A DNA stretch of 64,000 nt from Sipunculus nudus. Lineage: Eukaryota > Annelida > Sipuncula > Golfingiida > Sipunculidae. The stretch is taken from contig CM049316.1 in assembly GCA_026874595.1 (NCBI GenBank), positions 78,651,676-78,715,675 of the forward strand, in the 5' to 3' direction. This document shows, piece by piece, positions 50,003-62,867 of this stretch. Under the pieces are notes generated by a model, which ran no database searches, was not told where the DNA came from, and saw nothing but the letters and a program-made list of their open reading frames with translations. The translations under genes and the position numbers were made by a program. Numbering within the stretch: position 1 is the first letter of the stretch; each line of letters starts with the position of its first letter.

Positions 50003-53000
50003 CGGATCTGTGGTTTTATACTTTTCATATGAAGTGTCGGATATACGTTTTCGGTTTAATAATTAATCCTTATACAGACCATAATGATACACTCAGTTTG
50101 CATTTAAGAAAGGACAAGGTAACTTGGGGTTTCATTTTTGTTTTCATATAAAGTATCAGATACATAGTCCACTTTAATGAAAACATTTATTTTCAAGCAA
50201 TTTATATCTGGGAAAATTTAAATAATTGCAATGTTTGCTTTGACGTTAGAAAAATAAGAAACCAACATTAAATGAAATTTGATTAATGCTCGAAAAACAT
50301 AAAGAACGTGTTAGCATGCATATATGGAATATATATAAATACGCTCAATTGAATTTAAAAAAAAATCAAGGTTAATATGGACCTTATCCTTTAAGTTTTA
50401 GATACATATCTAATTGAAGAATAAAATTATTTTTATAAAATGTATATATGGACAAAGTAACATTAGAGCAATGTTTGCCTGGCGTTAGAAAACAATGTTA
50501 CATAGTTTTATTAAATAACATTCGAACAATAAACGGATAACATTCGGAAAAGGTTAAAAATACACGGAATAAGCATTTAAAAGAAATGACAAGATAAGTT
50601 TTGGATTTCAATTTTTGTTTTTATGAAGTATCCAATACATTCCAAACCAGTGAATACATTTATTTTCGAGAAATATAAATATGGAAAACATACGTTAAGG
50701 CAATGTTTGCTTGACGTTAGAAGATGTTATATAGTAATATTGAGTAACATTCAAACAATACTCAGATAACGTTTGGAAAAGGTTAGTATGGGTCAAAGTA
50801 AATACAGTCTACGACAAGGTAACTCTGGATTTTACTTTTGTTTTCATAAAGTATCAAAAACATTCGCAAATAAAGATTACATTTATTTTCAAGAGAGATA
50901 TATAAGTGGACAAAATAACATTGGAGCTATGTTGTCCTGGCGTCAGATAAAAATATTATTCCAACAATAAATAACATCTGATTGATGTTCGGGAAACATT
51001 AGGAAAATATAAGCCGATGGAAAAAAATAAATACGCTCAATTTCAAAGAAACCTCAGAATAAATTCGATCTTATCTTTGTTCTAATACTTTCATAACAAA
51101 AGAATACATTATTTTCATGAAATGTATATATGGATATATATTAACATTAGAGCAATGTTTGTCTGGCGTTAGAAAAAAATGTTATATAGTAATATTAAAT
51201 AACATTCGAACAATAATCAGACAACGTTCGGAAAAAGTTAGCAAAGTTCAAAGTAAAAATACACTGAATTTGCATTTAAAAGAAATGACAAGACAATAAT
51301 TGGATTTCATTTTTGTTTTTATGAAGTATCCAATACATTGCAAACCATTGAATCCATTTATTTTCGAGAAATATTAATATGGACAAATTAACACTAGAGC
51401 AATGTTTGCCTGGCGTTGGTAAAAGTGTTATATAGTTATATATTTAATAACATTCGAACAATAGTCGGATAACGTTCGGAAAATGTTAGCAAAGGTCGAA
51501 GTAAAAATAGACTGAATTTGCATGTTAAAGAAATTACAAGATAAATTTTGGATTTCATGTTTTATTTTCATGAAGTATTAAATACATTAAAAACTAGTGA
51601 ATACATTTATTTTCGAGAACTATAAATATGGAAAACATACGTTAGGGCGATGTTTGCTTGACGTTAGACAAATGTTTTATAGTAATATTGAGTAACATTC
51701 GAACAATAGTCAGATAACGTTTGGAAAAGGTTAGTATGGGTCAAAGTAAATACAGACTACGACAAGGTAACTCTGGATTTTACTTTTGTTTTCATAAAGT
51801 ATCAAATACATTCGCAAATAAAGAATACGTTTATTTTCAAGAGATGTATATATGGAGAAAATAACATTGGAGCAATGGTGTCCTGGCGTCCGATACAAAT
51901 ATTTCCCCAATATTAAATAACATCTGATTAATGTTCGAAAAACGTTCGGAAAATATTAGCGTATGGAAAAATATAAATACGCACAATTTCAAGGAAAACC
52001 TCAGAGTAACTGTGATCTTATCTATTTTCTAATAAGTTTTAGATACATTCCTAACAAAAGAATAAATTTATTTTCATGAAATGCATATATGGATATAATA
52101 ACATTAGAGCATTGTTTGCCTGGCGTTAGAAAAAAAGGTTATATAGTAATATTGAATAACATTCGAACAATAGTCGGATAACGTTCGGAAAAGATTAGCA
52201 AAAGTCAAAGTAAAAATACATTATATTTGCATTTAAAAGAAATTCAAGATAAATTTTGGATTTCATGTTTTATTTTCATGAAGTATTAAATACATTAAAA
52301 ACCAGTGAATACATTTATTTTCGAGAACTATAAATATGGAAAACATACGTTAGGGCGATGTTTGCTTGACGTTGGACAAATGTTTTATAGTAATATTGAG
52401 TAACATTCGAACAATAGTCAGATAACGTTTGGAAAAGGTTAGTATGGGTCAAAGTAAATACAGACTACGACAAGGTAACTCTGGATTTTACTTTTGTTTT
52501 CATAAAGTATCAAATACATTCGCAAATAAAGAATACGTTTATTTTCAAGAGATGTATATATGGAGAAAATAACATTGGAGCAATGTTGTCCTGGCGTCCG
52601 ATACAAATATTTCCCCAATATTAAATAACATCTGATTAATGTTCGAAAAACGTTCGGAAAATATTAGCGTATGGAAAAATATAAATACGCACAATTTCAA
52701 GGAAAACCTCAGAGTAACTGTGATCTTATCTATTTTCTAATAAGTTTTAGATACATTCCTAACAAAAGAATAAATTTATTTTCATGAAATGCATATATGG
52801 ATATAATAACATTAGAGCAATGTTTGCCTGGCGTTAGAAAAAAAGGTTATATAGTAATGTTGAATAACATTCGAACAATAGTCGGATAACGTTCGGAAAA
52901 GGTTAGCAAAAGTCAAAGTAAAAATACACTATATTTGCATTTAAAAGAAATTCAAGATAAATTTTGGATTTCATGTTTTATTTTCATGAAGTATTAAATA

Positions 53001-53380
53001 CATTAAAAACCAGTGAACACATTTATTTTCGAGAACTATAAATATGGAAAACATACGTTAGGGCGATGTTTGCTTGACGTTAGACAAATGTTTTATAGTA
53101 ATATTGAGTAACATTCGAACAATAGTCTGATAACGTTTGGAAAAGGTTAGTATGGGTCAAAGTAAATACAGACTACGACAAGGTAACTCTGGATTTTACT
53201 TTTGTTTTCATAAAGTATCAAATACATTCGCAAATAAAGAATACGTTTATTTTCAAGAGATGTATATATGGAGAAAATAACATTGGAGCAATGTTGTCCT
53301 GGCGTCCGATACAAATATTTCCCCAATATTAAATAACATCTGATTAATGTTCGAAAAACGTTCGGAAAATATTAGCGTAT
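50003..53380. repeat. Satellite in right arm, truncated at 53380
   Basis: Reverse complement of the left satellite edge and about 2.5 units of the 708-bp array; the TTAGGGCGATGTTTGC marker occurs near 51640, 52350 and 53055. It ends in mid-subunit at GCGTAT, where sequence switches to the 180-bp repeat family. Confidence 0.92.
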
Positions 53381-56300
53381 CAGGCCAATATCTGCAGGCA
53401 TTGTGAAAAAAAGTCCATACATGTGCATTTTTAAAAAAAAATTCTGTCTTTCATGAAATTTTCTATGTTCAGGATCTATCATATGGTCAAAAATAGGTCA
53501 ACTGGGACAAAATGCGAACTCAATCTGTAAGTGGTCATAATGGGCCCACAGACCAAATATTAGGCCAGTATCTGTAAGCATTGCATTGTGAAACTAGAAT
53601 ATAAGCAAAAGCTGATAATTAGTTATAAATTTAAAACGGAGAGGTATGTAACATGCTTCATAAAAATCCACCAAATTCTTCCTGAGAAATAAGCTCCTAT
53701 GTTTTTTTTCTATACTAAGCTCTGTGAAATTGAAAAGTAGGTCAAGATCACCCAACTTTGAACTTGACCAAGATTTTGTAAATATCATGCAACAACACTG
53801 AAGAAATGAAGTTCCTGTGTTGAATACCTTTGCAGATATCCTGCACAAAATGCGTAAATTGAAAAATCCGATAAAAATTCATTGAAAAATCAGAAATTGT
53901 AGGTGGTGCCACCGAAATTGTGCAGCACGCACAGACCATCATTTAAAATGATCATAGTAAGTTTTGTGAAAATCCACACAATGGTTCCTGAGATCTAAGC
54001 TTCTGAGTGTTTTTGTATAATCAGCTCTAAAACAAAGAAAAATAGGTCAAGGTCACCCATCTTTGCACTTGACCAAGATTTTGTTGATATACATCTTCAC
54101 TGATGAAATAAAATTCCAACAGTGAATCCTTTTAGAGATATCCTGCTCAAAAGGTAAAAGTTAACAGACGCAGGATGGCCTGACTCCGGACGGACAGACA
54201 GACAGACGGACAGAAGGACAGCTTGGGTGACGACAATAGCCCATCAGCCTATTAGCTGAGGGCTAAAAATGGTTGTACATGTACATTTGTCATGAAAATT
54301 TATATTTTCCATGAAATTTTCTATGTTTAGGAGCCGTAAAACAATCAAAAGTAGGTCAACCGGGACGAAACGCAAACTCCATCTGTAACTGGCCACACAC
54401 CAAAAATCTGGCTGTATCTGCAGTCATTGCGAAAAAAAGTTGGTACATGTTTATTTGTCATTAAAATTTATATTTTTCATGAAATTTTCTAAGGTCAGGA
54501 GCTGTAAAACGGTCAAAAGTAGGTCAACTGGGTCAAAAAGTGAAACGTGAACTCGATCTGTAACTGGTCATTATCTGCCCACACACTAAAATTCAGGCCA
54601 ATATCTGCAGGCATTGTGAAAAAACGTCCGTACAACTATTTGATTTTGGAATGATGGAAGGACGGAATGACTAACATGGGTAAAACTATATGCCCTAGCC
54701 ACTTAAAAATAAAGGTGGCAACACCTCTTTTCTGGAACTGACCTAACTAGTCATGCTCAATATTCAAGGCAAGATTCATAACAACCCATGCATTAATTAT
54801 CAAGATATTGGGATTTTGTAGCAAATTAAGGATTATTCTTGGGTGTACTTTCAAGCCTTATAGCTCGGAGGATATAGGTCACAGTGACCTTATTTCAGGT
54901 TTTCAGGGAGATTTTTTATTGACCTCCCTGGATGTTCACTTAGAAGTTCCAAGGACCAGCAGTTACAATTTGTACCCTGCTAACTGACGACTGGAGCCGG
55001 GTGGCTGGACCCCTGCACCGACGACGGACAAAGCGCCATTCTTATACCCCAGTTGACTTAGTCAACCAAGCTAAAAAATCTTGAAGCATGTGGTAACACC
55101 AACACCGCAATTTCATAAATTTGCATAAAAATATTGTAAAAAAAGCTGTTTCTGATGTTGTAATTTTAGTATCTATTTTGGCAAAATTACCAAGTTCAGC
55201 TTCCTGTAACTCAGCCAGTATTCATCAGAAAACTGGAACCATTCAAACAAACCTGACAGATGGTTTTATGAAATATTTCTCTGAATTTATATTAAACAAT
55301 TTGTCTAGACAGTTTCAGAGAAGAAAATTTTTAAAGGTTTTTATTAGCTTTTTTCCAATAAAAGTAAATATAAAAAAATAAGCAAAATCAAGTTTTTTAG
55401 ATGACTGATTTTGCATAAAATTTGGTTATGCTAGCCAGCTCTTAATGAAATTATACTTAACAGACTTAATTTCTGGCATGTATATAGGAAATATATAAGA
55501 GATTACTTCTGGTAAATATTAGGAAAAACAGATAAGTGGTTTTGGTATTAGGTAGTCCTGAATTGCAATAATAGATTTTAATTGGTAATTTGGAATTTTT
55601 CCTTAATATCTGGAAGAAACAAAGTCATACTGACCCAATTTTAGGCTTGGTAGGAGATTTTGGGGACATCTAACAGTATGCCGAATTTCAGATTCGTAGG
55701 TCCGACGGTTTCAAAAACATGCCAGTTTAACGGACGGACGGATGGACAGCCAACGGACAAAGGACCATGACTATAGCTCAGATGACTTATAGTCAGCTGA
55801 GCTAAAAATTAGCAATAATGAACTAATTTCTGGCAAGTACAAAGCAAATGTGTAGAGGAAAATGCATATTAAAATGATCAGGGTTAGATCAGTGGTTTTG
55901 ATATTAGGCAGTCTTGAAGTGTAACTAGGAAAATTAAGATTTTCCTTAATATCTCAAAGGTATCAAGTCCTGGTGACCCATATTTAGGTATGGTAAGAGC
56001 TTTTGGGGACATCTATATGGGGATATGCCAAATTTGGGAATCATTGCTCCAACGGTTCCAAAACGTACCCTGTTAATGGACGACTGGATGGGTAGCCGGA
56101 CCAGCAGCTGACAAAGGACCATGACTATAGCTCAGATGATTATAGTCAACGTCGCTAAAAATGTAACTTTTCTTGCTCCTGTGCATATTTGTTTCTTTCA
56201 TAAAATAAATATGACACTTATTGGGATATAACAGTATCTTCTTATATGAATTTTACAAAAACCTCACAAATGTTTTGCTCATTTTCATGCAGAATCCTTA

Positions 56301-58652
56301 TAGCACTGTTACAGGGAGAAAACATTTGTTATTCTTACACAGTTCATACATATTAAGTGTTCATAGGAATCTTATGGAAAACTTTAACAAACTTACAGAA
56401 ATACTGTGCAACTTAAAGTTTTCAATAAGATTCCTGTGAATACTTTATTTTGATCAATCTAACAAACTTACAGAAATACTGTGCAACTTAGATCGATCAA
56501 AATATGAATTATTACCATGAAAACACATACCATACAAAAGACTGTTCATCAGATGTCACGTTCATTGTTGTTACAACTGAAAAATATAAACTGTTTGACA
56601 TGCCATGCGTGTCAATGAGTGTGTTTGAGTGGGCGATAAATCAAGCTGATACTCTGAAAATGACAAAATATCCGGGTCTGTCTAAAACGCAGAGAAACCG
56701 CGGAGAGATGGAGAATTCGCGGAGAATTTGTGGAGACTTTGAGGAGAGTTTTTATATGCAATGATCCTTTCAAATACACATAAAAATCATTTAAAATCTC
56801 CAACTATATTACTCTTAACATATTTGCGCACTGTTAAATGACATAAATAAGTAAAAATCTGTACATAATTAAGGATTTTACGCTCAACAATGTAGACTCA
56901 CTGACGAGTGAATGCGGTAGGCCTACGCAAAATTTCACACCCATCTATATCACCAGCTGATACTGACAGATCATTAGACAAAACCGCAAAACACCTCATA
57001 TTTGGACAGTTTATTGTGCAAACCTTAACAAAACCACGAACGTGTATAAAATTTATAAGGGGTGAATGAAAAATATAATATTATAAATAAATCATAACTT
57101 TACCTACATTTATTGTTAGATAATGGCACTATCACCATTTATAGTATATATAGACCCAATTTACACCACACTTCTTTCTGATCATAACAATACAGAGTAT
57201 AATAATAATAATAAAAAAAGATAAAAATATAGCACAATGTACACATATATACAGCAATAGTACAATAATTTATTTGTACAGTCTTCACAAAACCATTTCA
57301 TTAATTGTTTTATTTATTTTTAAGACAAATGCACATTTAAAATGAAACAACTTATTACAGTTTTTTTCTCTCTTTTTTTTTATTACACCCAATCATGTCC
57401 TCAAATACATCTTCTATCCCACATTCACATTTAATCCCAATGGTTACAGTTGCTTTATATTTAGGCTTTGGTATTCTGGGAGAAAGTTTTGTTTTAGGAA
57501 ATAGTGTATAAATGCCTGAACTGAAACAAGAAACTAAGTGTTTTGCATTAATCCTTGGTTAAAATGTTCAGTTTGTTTAATTTCTGGATTGGAACAAAGA
57601 TCAGCTGTATTTGCAATCGCCAATAGCCCACAGTCTCCTGATGCTATTCGTTGTCTCTTGCGTGGCACAAAAAAAATCTTAAGAGAAGAGCCCAAGCAAC
57701 TTAGAGCTGAATTTTAAATGAATGTACAGATTTTTAATTATTTCTGTCATTTAACAGTGAACAAATGTGTTAAGAGTAATATAGTTGGAGATTTTAAGTG
57801 ATTTTAATGTGTATTTTTAAAGTATCATTGCATGTAAAATCTCTCTGCAAATTCTCCACGAATTCTCCGCGAATTCTCCATCTCTCCGTGGATTCTCCGC
57901 ATTTTAGACAGACCCAAAATATCCTTCTTTTAACCATAACCTAGACCAGTCACTGAATCTTGTTCTTTAATAATGACTATTATGGGAATGAGGGTAATAG
58001 TGCCAGAAGCCTAAAGTTTGACAGAATTAAGAGTTTACGATTGTAGTAATATTTTTTAGTGTTAATTTGATAGTGGTGCCTACATGCATGCAGCCACATC
58101 TGTTGCTAAATTATTCATTTCTGGGACAATTTCATTCTTTTAACCAGCTCACATACCAGGATTAGTAAATATACATCAGCATAATTTTACTCTTTAAATT
58201 TTGTTCTCTGTCCTAATTTTTCCGTACAATTATAAAAACAGCTTCAAACTTTTTTCATTATAACTATACTGATCATCAATGTAAGGCCGTCTGTTTGTAC
58301 AGAGACCTTGATATGCTTAAACTGGAGTTTCTTTAACTGATTTAGTGTGACACCAGATCTGTAATCAAGAGGCTTACAATTGGTGTCTCTCCTATTTTTT
58401 AAGTGTTTCTTGGATATCAAAAAAGCAAAAGATTGGACATCTGGTCTTGCACTCTTAGTATGGTAAACAAACAGTGTGGACTCTAATCACACAAACACTT
58501 TTTTAATGTCCATGCATGCACTTTCCCTATAATTAACACCACTGTCACTGTTTCTCACACTTTCAGAATGCTAATAGCACATTTGTCATGGGCATTTTCC
58601 ATTTAAAAGATCCACTGTCACTGTCCCTATGCTGAACAGGATTGTCACTGTA
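53381..58652 (+). repeat. Third, direct copy of 37497-42947
   Basis: Matches 37497-42947 with offset 15,884 bp up to 54440, then 15,704 bp after loss of a 180-bp repeat unit (38557-38736). It includes copies of the hairpin repeats and the MULE-like element (56674-57915). It ends in the GTGACA minisatellite at 58652, after CACTGTA, where unrelated DNA starts. It has private substitutions and shares some variants with the left arm and at least one with the right arm. Confidence 0.95.
56674..57915. mobile_element. MULE-like element, third copy
   Basis: 1242 bp, flanked by AAAATATCC at 56665-56673 and 57916-57924, as in the right arm. Duplicated with the block. Confidence 0.82.
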
Positions 58653-59339
58653 GGGAACAGGCTGATTTGTCCCCAAATCCATTTCGTACTCGTCTCTTCG
58701 TACTCCCCCCTGTTTCTCCACAGGTCCGATTCGCACCCAGGAATGGGGCCATAAACTGTTTTGTCCACATATTTGCATACATAGTGTCATTATGTCCACA
58801 GTATTAAATACCTATGTCTAAATAAAACGATACATCTGATCCAGCATACCTATGACGGGTATACATTTCAGGTATTTTTTGATAAATATAAATATTGTTT
58901 AAATGATTGAATCGTGTATATTTATATACTTTAATGAGGAACATAATCAATTAAAGTTTAAGTATATCGATATTAGTTAAAATCAACAAACAATAATTGT
59001 TATGGTAATTATCTTTATTTCTAATTATAATAATAATCATAATGATAACCATGATCACTTGATCATAAAAAAATGTTATTGAATAAATAAGTAATTGATA
59101 ATACTTCTATTAATAAAACAATTGTATATCTATAACAAATGTAATATTACTCTTATAAAACATTATTGTCAATATTAATATTATTTTCTTGGTTATGGAT
59201 TTTTGTATGAATAAGAAATCTATTAATAAAACAAATATAGCATTTTTTAAATAAATATATATATTCATAAATGTATAACAAAAAGAAATAACACTGATTA
59301 TTCGGATTATTAATAATCCATCTATCAATCTGCAACCTT
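58653..59339. other. Junction-proximal unique DNA, no gene seen
   Basis: The first 130 bp (to about 58790) is GC-richer with CGTACTCGTC and ATTTGGGGAC-type words on one strand or the other. The rest is very AT-rich. Nothing recognised. Confidence 0.5.
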
Positions 59340-59940
59340 TTTGAAGATGTTGGTTCTGTGACCTTGACCTTTTACCTCATAACCATAGAATCTATAGGGT
59401 TCTTACTTTAGTGATGGGTCATACATATGTCACGTTGGAAATCCATGTTGCTATCGACACTAGATATATCATAAAAGGTGTTTTATTTTTACCATATATG
59501 GACACATTAAAGGTTACGGTCACTCTAAGGATAAAGGTCATGACCCACATATAAATAGACCCCATCTCAAATCCCATCTCTCTACATGTGCATAATATGA
59601 AAGAAATCTGTCCATACGTTTTTGACTTAAAATGCTTACAGTATTGTCAAATGGCAATTGTGGGGGTATTAAAAAGGCGTATCACCAAGAAAAGGGTGAT
59701 AGGTGGCGCCACCACTTTTCGGTATATCACAAGACTATCCAAGATCTTCGGTCACTATGATTTCGGGACCAGTCCATGCAAGCTTACTTGAGATATTTCA
59801 GAATTTGTGTTATTTTCAGCAAAATGGACTTATTCAAGGTCATGGTCACTCTCCTAGCATAGGTCATGACCTCATATTAAATAGACTTCGTCCCCTTACC
59901 TATATCTATACAAATGTAAAGTTTGAAAAAGATCAGTGAA
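59340..59940 (-). repeat. Copy of the GTGGTGCCACC/TGACCTT dispersed repeat outside the block
   Basis: Carries the same phrases as 25320-26520 in reverse orientation: GAAAGAAATCTGTCCAT near 59600, CAAATGGCAATTGTGGGGGTATT near 59647, GGTGGCGCCACC near 59703 and GGTCATGACC-like words. Sequence is well diverged, so it is an independent family member. Confidence 0.6.
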
Positions 59941-60240
59941 ATATTTTGTTGGGATATCCATATCACAATGTATTTGTTCTGCGGCGGCGGCGTACCGTCG
60001 TGAAACCATAATATGCCAACTTTGTCTAGGGATACCATAAAAATTATGAAAAGCGGCGGATATGAAATACAACCCCTGCGCCGTAGAATGGCATTGAAAC
60101 TGTAATGTATTCCTGGAATGAAATGCCATCCAATCGTAATTGTTGGTGATACAATTCCACATTTGCATTTTTTTAGTTATATGCCCATTTTAGCAGTCAG
60201 TTTATGAAATGATGGACTCTTTACAAACTCGTGGTGTTCG

Positions 60241-60273
<33 letters not shown>

Positions 60274-60824
60274 TCCGAAATACATCGTGTAATATTGCAA
60301 ATACAGTCAGAATATAATAACATGGTGTACACGGTGACTCATATGTTCATTCAGAGTGTTATCAAGTGCAACATCAGAGATCCTTATCAGAGGCCATTTA
60401 TAAAGCATACATCAGCTGAAAGCCTTCATGGTTTTTCGAACACAAGCTGTCAACTATTAATAGTTTGGCTTGTATCACAACAAGGAAGTGTTGATAACAT
60501 CTATAACGCATAGTGTAACCGTCTTGGCTTGACTGGCAAATACAATACAATGAAGATTTGTCCTAGATGCGGAGCTGACGGTCATATACAGTGACGTATG
60601 TGTTGTTCTATCATGCGTATACAAGCACCACAAATACACACACATACACATTATTAGATGTGTGTGGAATCTGCTCAATAATTCTGTAGGGATGAATCTG
60701 ATTATTTTCACTTATAATCATTTCATTAAGACCGTAGTCCTTTATAAACCTGTCTGATAATGCTCAAAGATTAAATCAGTACTATAAAGTTATTAACTGG
60801 ACATTTAAGAAAATGAGTATGTTA
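59941..60824. other. No gene seen; includes a TA microsatellite
   Basis: Includes a short CGGCGGCGG-rich patch (59981-60065) and a TA run at about 60240-60265. Open frames here are short and not protein-like. Confidence 0.5.
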
Positions 60825-61156
60825 GGCCAAAACAATAAAAATGTATGGTTCTCAGGCACTCGCATCAAGTTTAAACCCCTGTATCAAAAATTTTATTTTG
60901 ATTTTCAATAAAAACTTTCCAATTTTGAGTTGCTGCCGCTCCGACATTTCTTTCGACAGGATAAAACCATACTCTTTCATTTGTTTTGTAGCGCTTTTAC
61001 TGATTTAACTGTATAAAAACTTATTTTCATGCTTTTCCCTGATCATTTGATATTTTTATCGAAACGTACCAAACAGAAAAATAAAATGAAAAGCGCCCGC
61101 CCGCAATGATTTCTGAAAAACAGATTTTGAGAACCATACTACTTTTTTGTTTGGCC
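60825..61156. mobile_element. PIF/Harbinger-like MITE
   Basis: 332 bp with inverted ends of roughly 33 bp: the left begins GGCCAAAACAATAAAAATG and continues TATGGTTCTCA; the right end reads the same on the other strand with few differences. It is flanked by TTA on both sides (60822-60824 and 61157-61159). A 3-bp TWA target duplication with GG-starting ends fits PIF/Harbinger. The interior is non-coding. Confidence 0.68.
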
Positions 61157-61159
61157 TTA

Positions 61160-62732
61160 TAATGTCTGATGTATAGTTATCACCACAGCTGTAAATTAAA
61201 GCATACTGTAAATAATATGACCGTACAATTTACTATGAATTTGTTTTGTCGACGTAACATGGTGTAATTTTGGGCATGATTAATATTATTGAGGTAAATC
61301 CAAAAATAGTATTTCTATGTTTAATATGTGACCGATTCATAACAACAGTAATGATTCCCTACATAGCTGTCCTTATATAAATTCTTAAATTAAGAAAAAT
61401 CGAAGAGTTTAGACATTTATATCAATCTATTTATTTTACACATATTGTACAGATGCATATGCTGCATGGGTGCAGGGAGGGGGATGGGGGAATGTGTTAT
61501 GAGAAGAAAGACCTTACAAAACATGCAGAGAACTTCAGCCCAGATATTTGTAATATACTTTGTTTAACCAGATTGTCATAAAATCATGTGTGGTAATTTA
61601 TGGTATACATCAACGTTAATGATATTAATACTTTACGGCCCTGCTTATGAATACATTATTGCATCAAACATGGCTTGCAGGTAGGCGATAATGAATGTCA
61701 TTTGCCAAAAAACCCTTATTAATCAACTAGATCTACAACTAATAATTTAATGACCCTTCTTAAGCCGAGGACAGAACATTATAAATCAAATTTGTATTTA
61801 TGCTGGTCTGTTGTTATAGAATATGTTACCATATTTGAGATAGATCAGTAAACTCTTTCGCCACTTTTAAGCATATCGCCAAATCTGTCTTTTTAAGCTC
61901 TCAATTTATACTAAATATAGTATTATATATTTTCTACTTTGAGGTTTCGCAATAAATGCGATGTGTTTATGCTATATTTGTTCGTAATATGTATACTTTT
62001 ATAATCATCATATGTTTGTCAGATTTAATGTGTATAGATTTGTGTATATGATCGGATGTTTTTAAATGTAAATGTATTTCATATTTTTACATTCACAGGG
62101 CCTAGTGGAAGAACAGAATCACTTCTGTTTCAGTTACCTTGTATAAATATACTAATGATTAATAATAAAAAATAACAATATTTGTATATATATATTTAGG
62201 TGAAAATTCAACAAAAGTAATGGTAAATCATTAGTTTCTATTATATCAGAAGACAATATTATATATGATATATTAACAATACATCTGTTGCACACTGTCT
62301 TATTACTTTTAATCTGATTGTATAATCTGAAATGACTAAGATATATCAATGAAAAAAATTAATTAAGCATTTAAGGAACTTATTATTAATTGTATTAGGT
62401 ATATCGGGGATGCAATACAAAATTCCCCATTAATGGTCATTGGTCAATATGACTTCCTAGTTCATCACAATAAATTTCCTTGTTTGTTTAATAAAATATC
62501 CTGGTTTGTTTCATAAAATTTCCCGTCTGTTCGACAGTATACTGTTTCGTAAAAATGTTACATTAATATAGAAAGGGAAAGTTTCATAAATGCATTACTT
62601 CACGGAAGTATGATGTCATAAAATTTCCAACCAATTTACAAATGAGGAAAGATTTTATCAAAGTAATATTTGTGTGACAATAATACCATAGAGGAAGTAA
62701 ATATGAAACGTTCTTGTTCCGGGTTGGTTTAT
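61160..62732. other. AT-rich upstream region of the RING gene
   Basis: No second gene seen. A short degenerate tandem of three units of about 22-24 bp (CCTGGTTTGTTTCATAAAA type) lies at about 62467-62535. Confidence 0.5.
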
Positions 62733-62740
62733 TATAAATA
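62733..62740 (+). promoter_or_regulatory. Candidate TATA box of the RING gene
   Basis: TATAAATA, 128 bp upstream of the ATG at 62868, in a suitable place for a short 5' leader starting near 62765. Confidence 0.45.
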
Positions 62741-62867
62741 CACAGATCACATCTTGAGTTGACGTTATATGAAGACAGAATTCCGTATCGAATTCAGCTG
62801 GTCAACTGCTCGGCAAAAGGTAGGCGTTTCTTGATATTACCAAACAGTGTTTTTTGTATACAGTGAA

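Larger units (their letters stand above)
38817..53380 (-). repeat. Right arm of giant inverted repeat
   Basis: Reverse complement of 17706-32231. It carries mirror copies of the hairpin repeats, MULE-like element (40970-42211), minisatellite, SINE (about 43506-43716), GC-rich insert, palindrome repeat, promoter/exon candidate and about 2.5 units of the satellite before it stops at 53380. Confidence 0.95.

Noticed and set aside
59978-60090. CGGCGGCGG-rich patch as a short transposon
   Set aside because: Inverted ends are too imperfect and no target duplication is seen.
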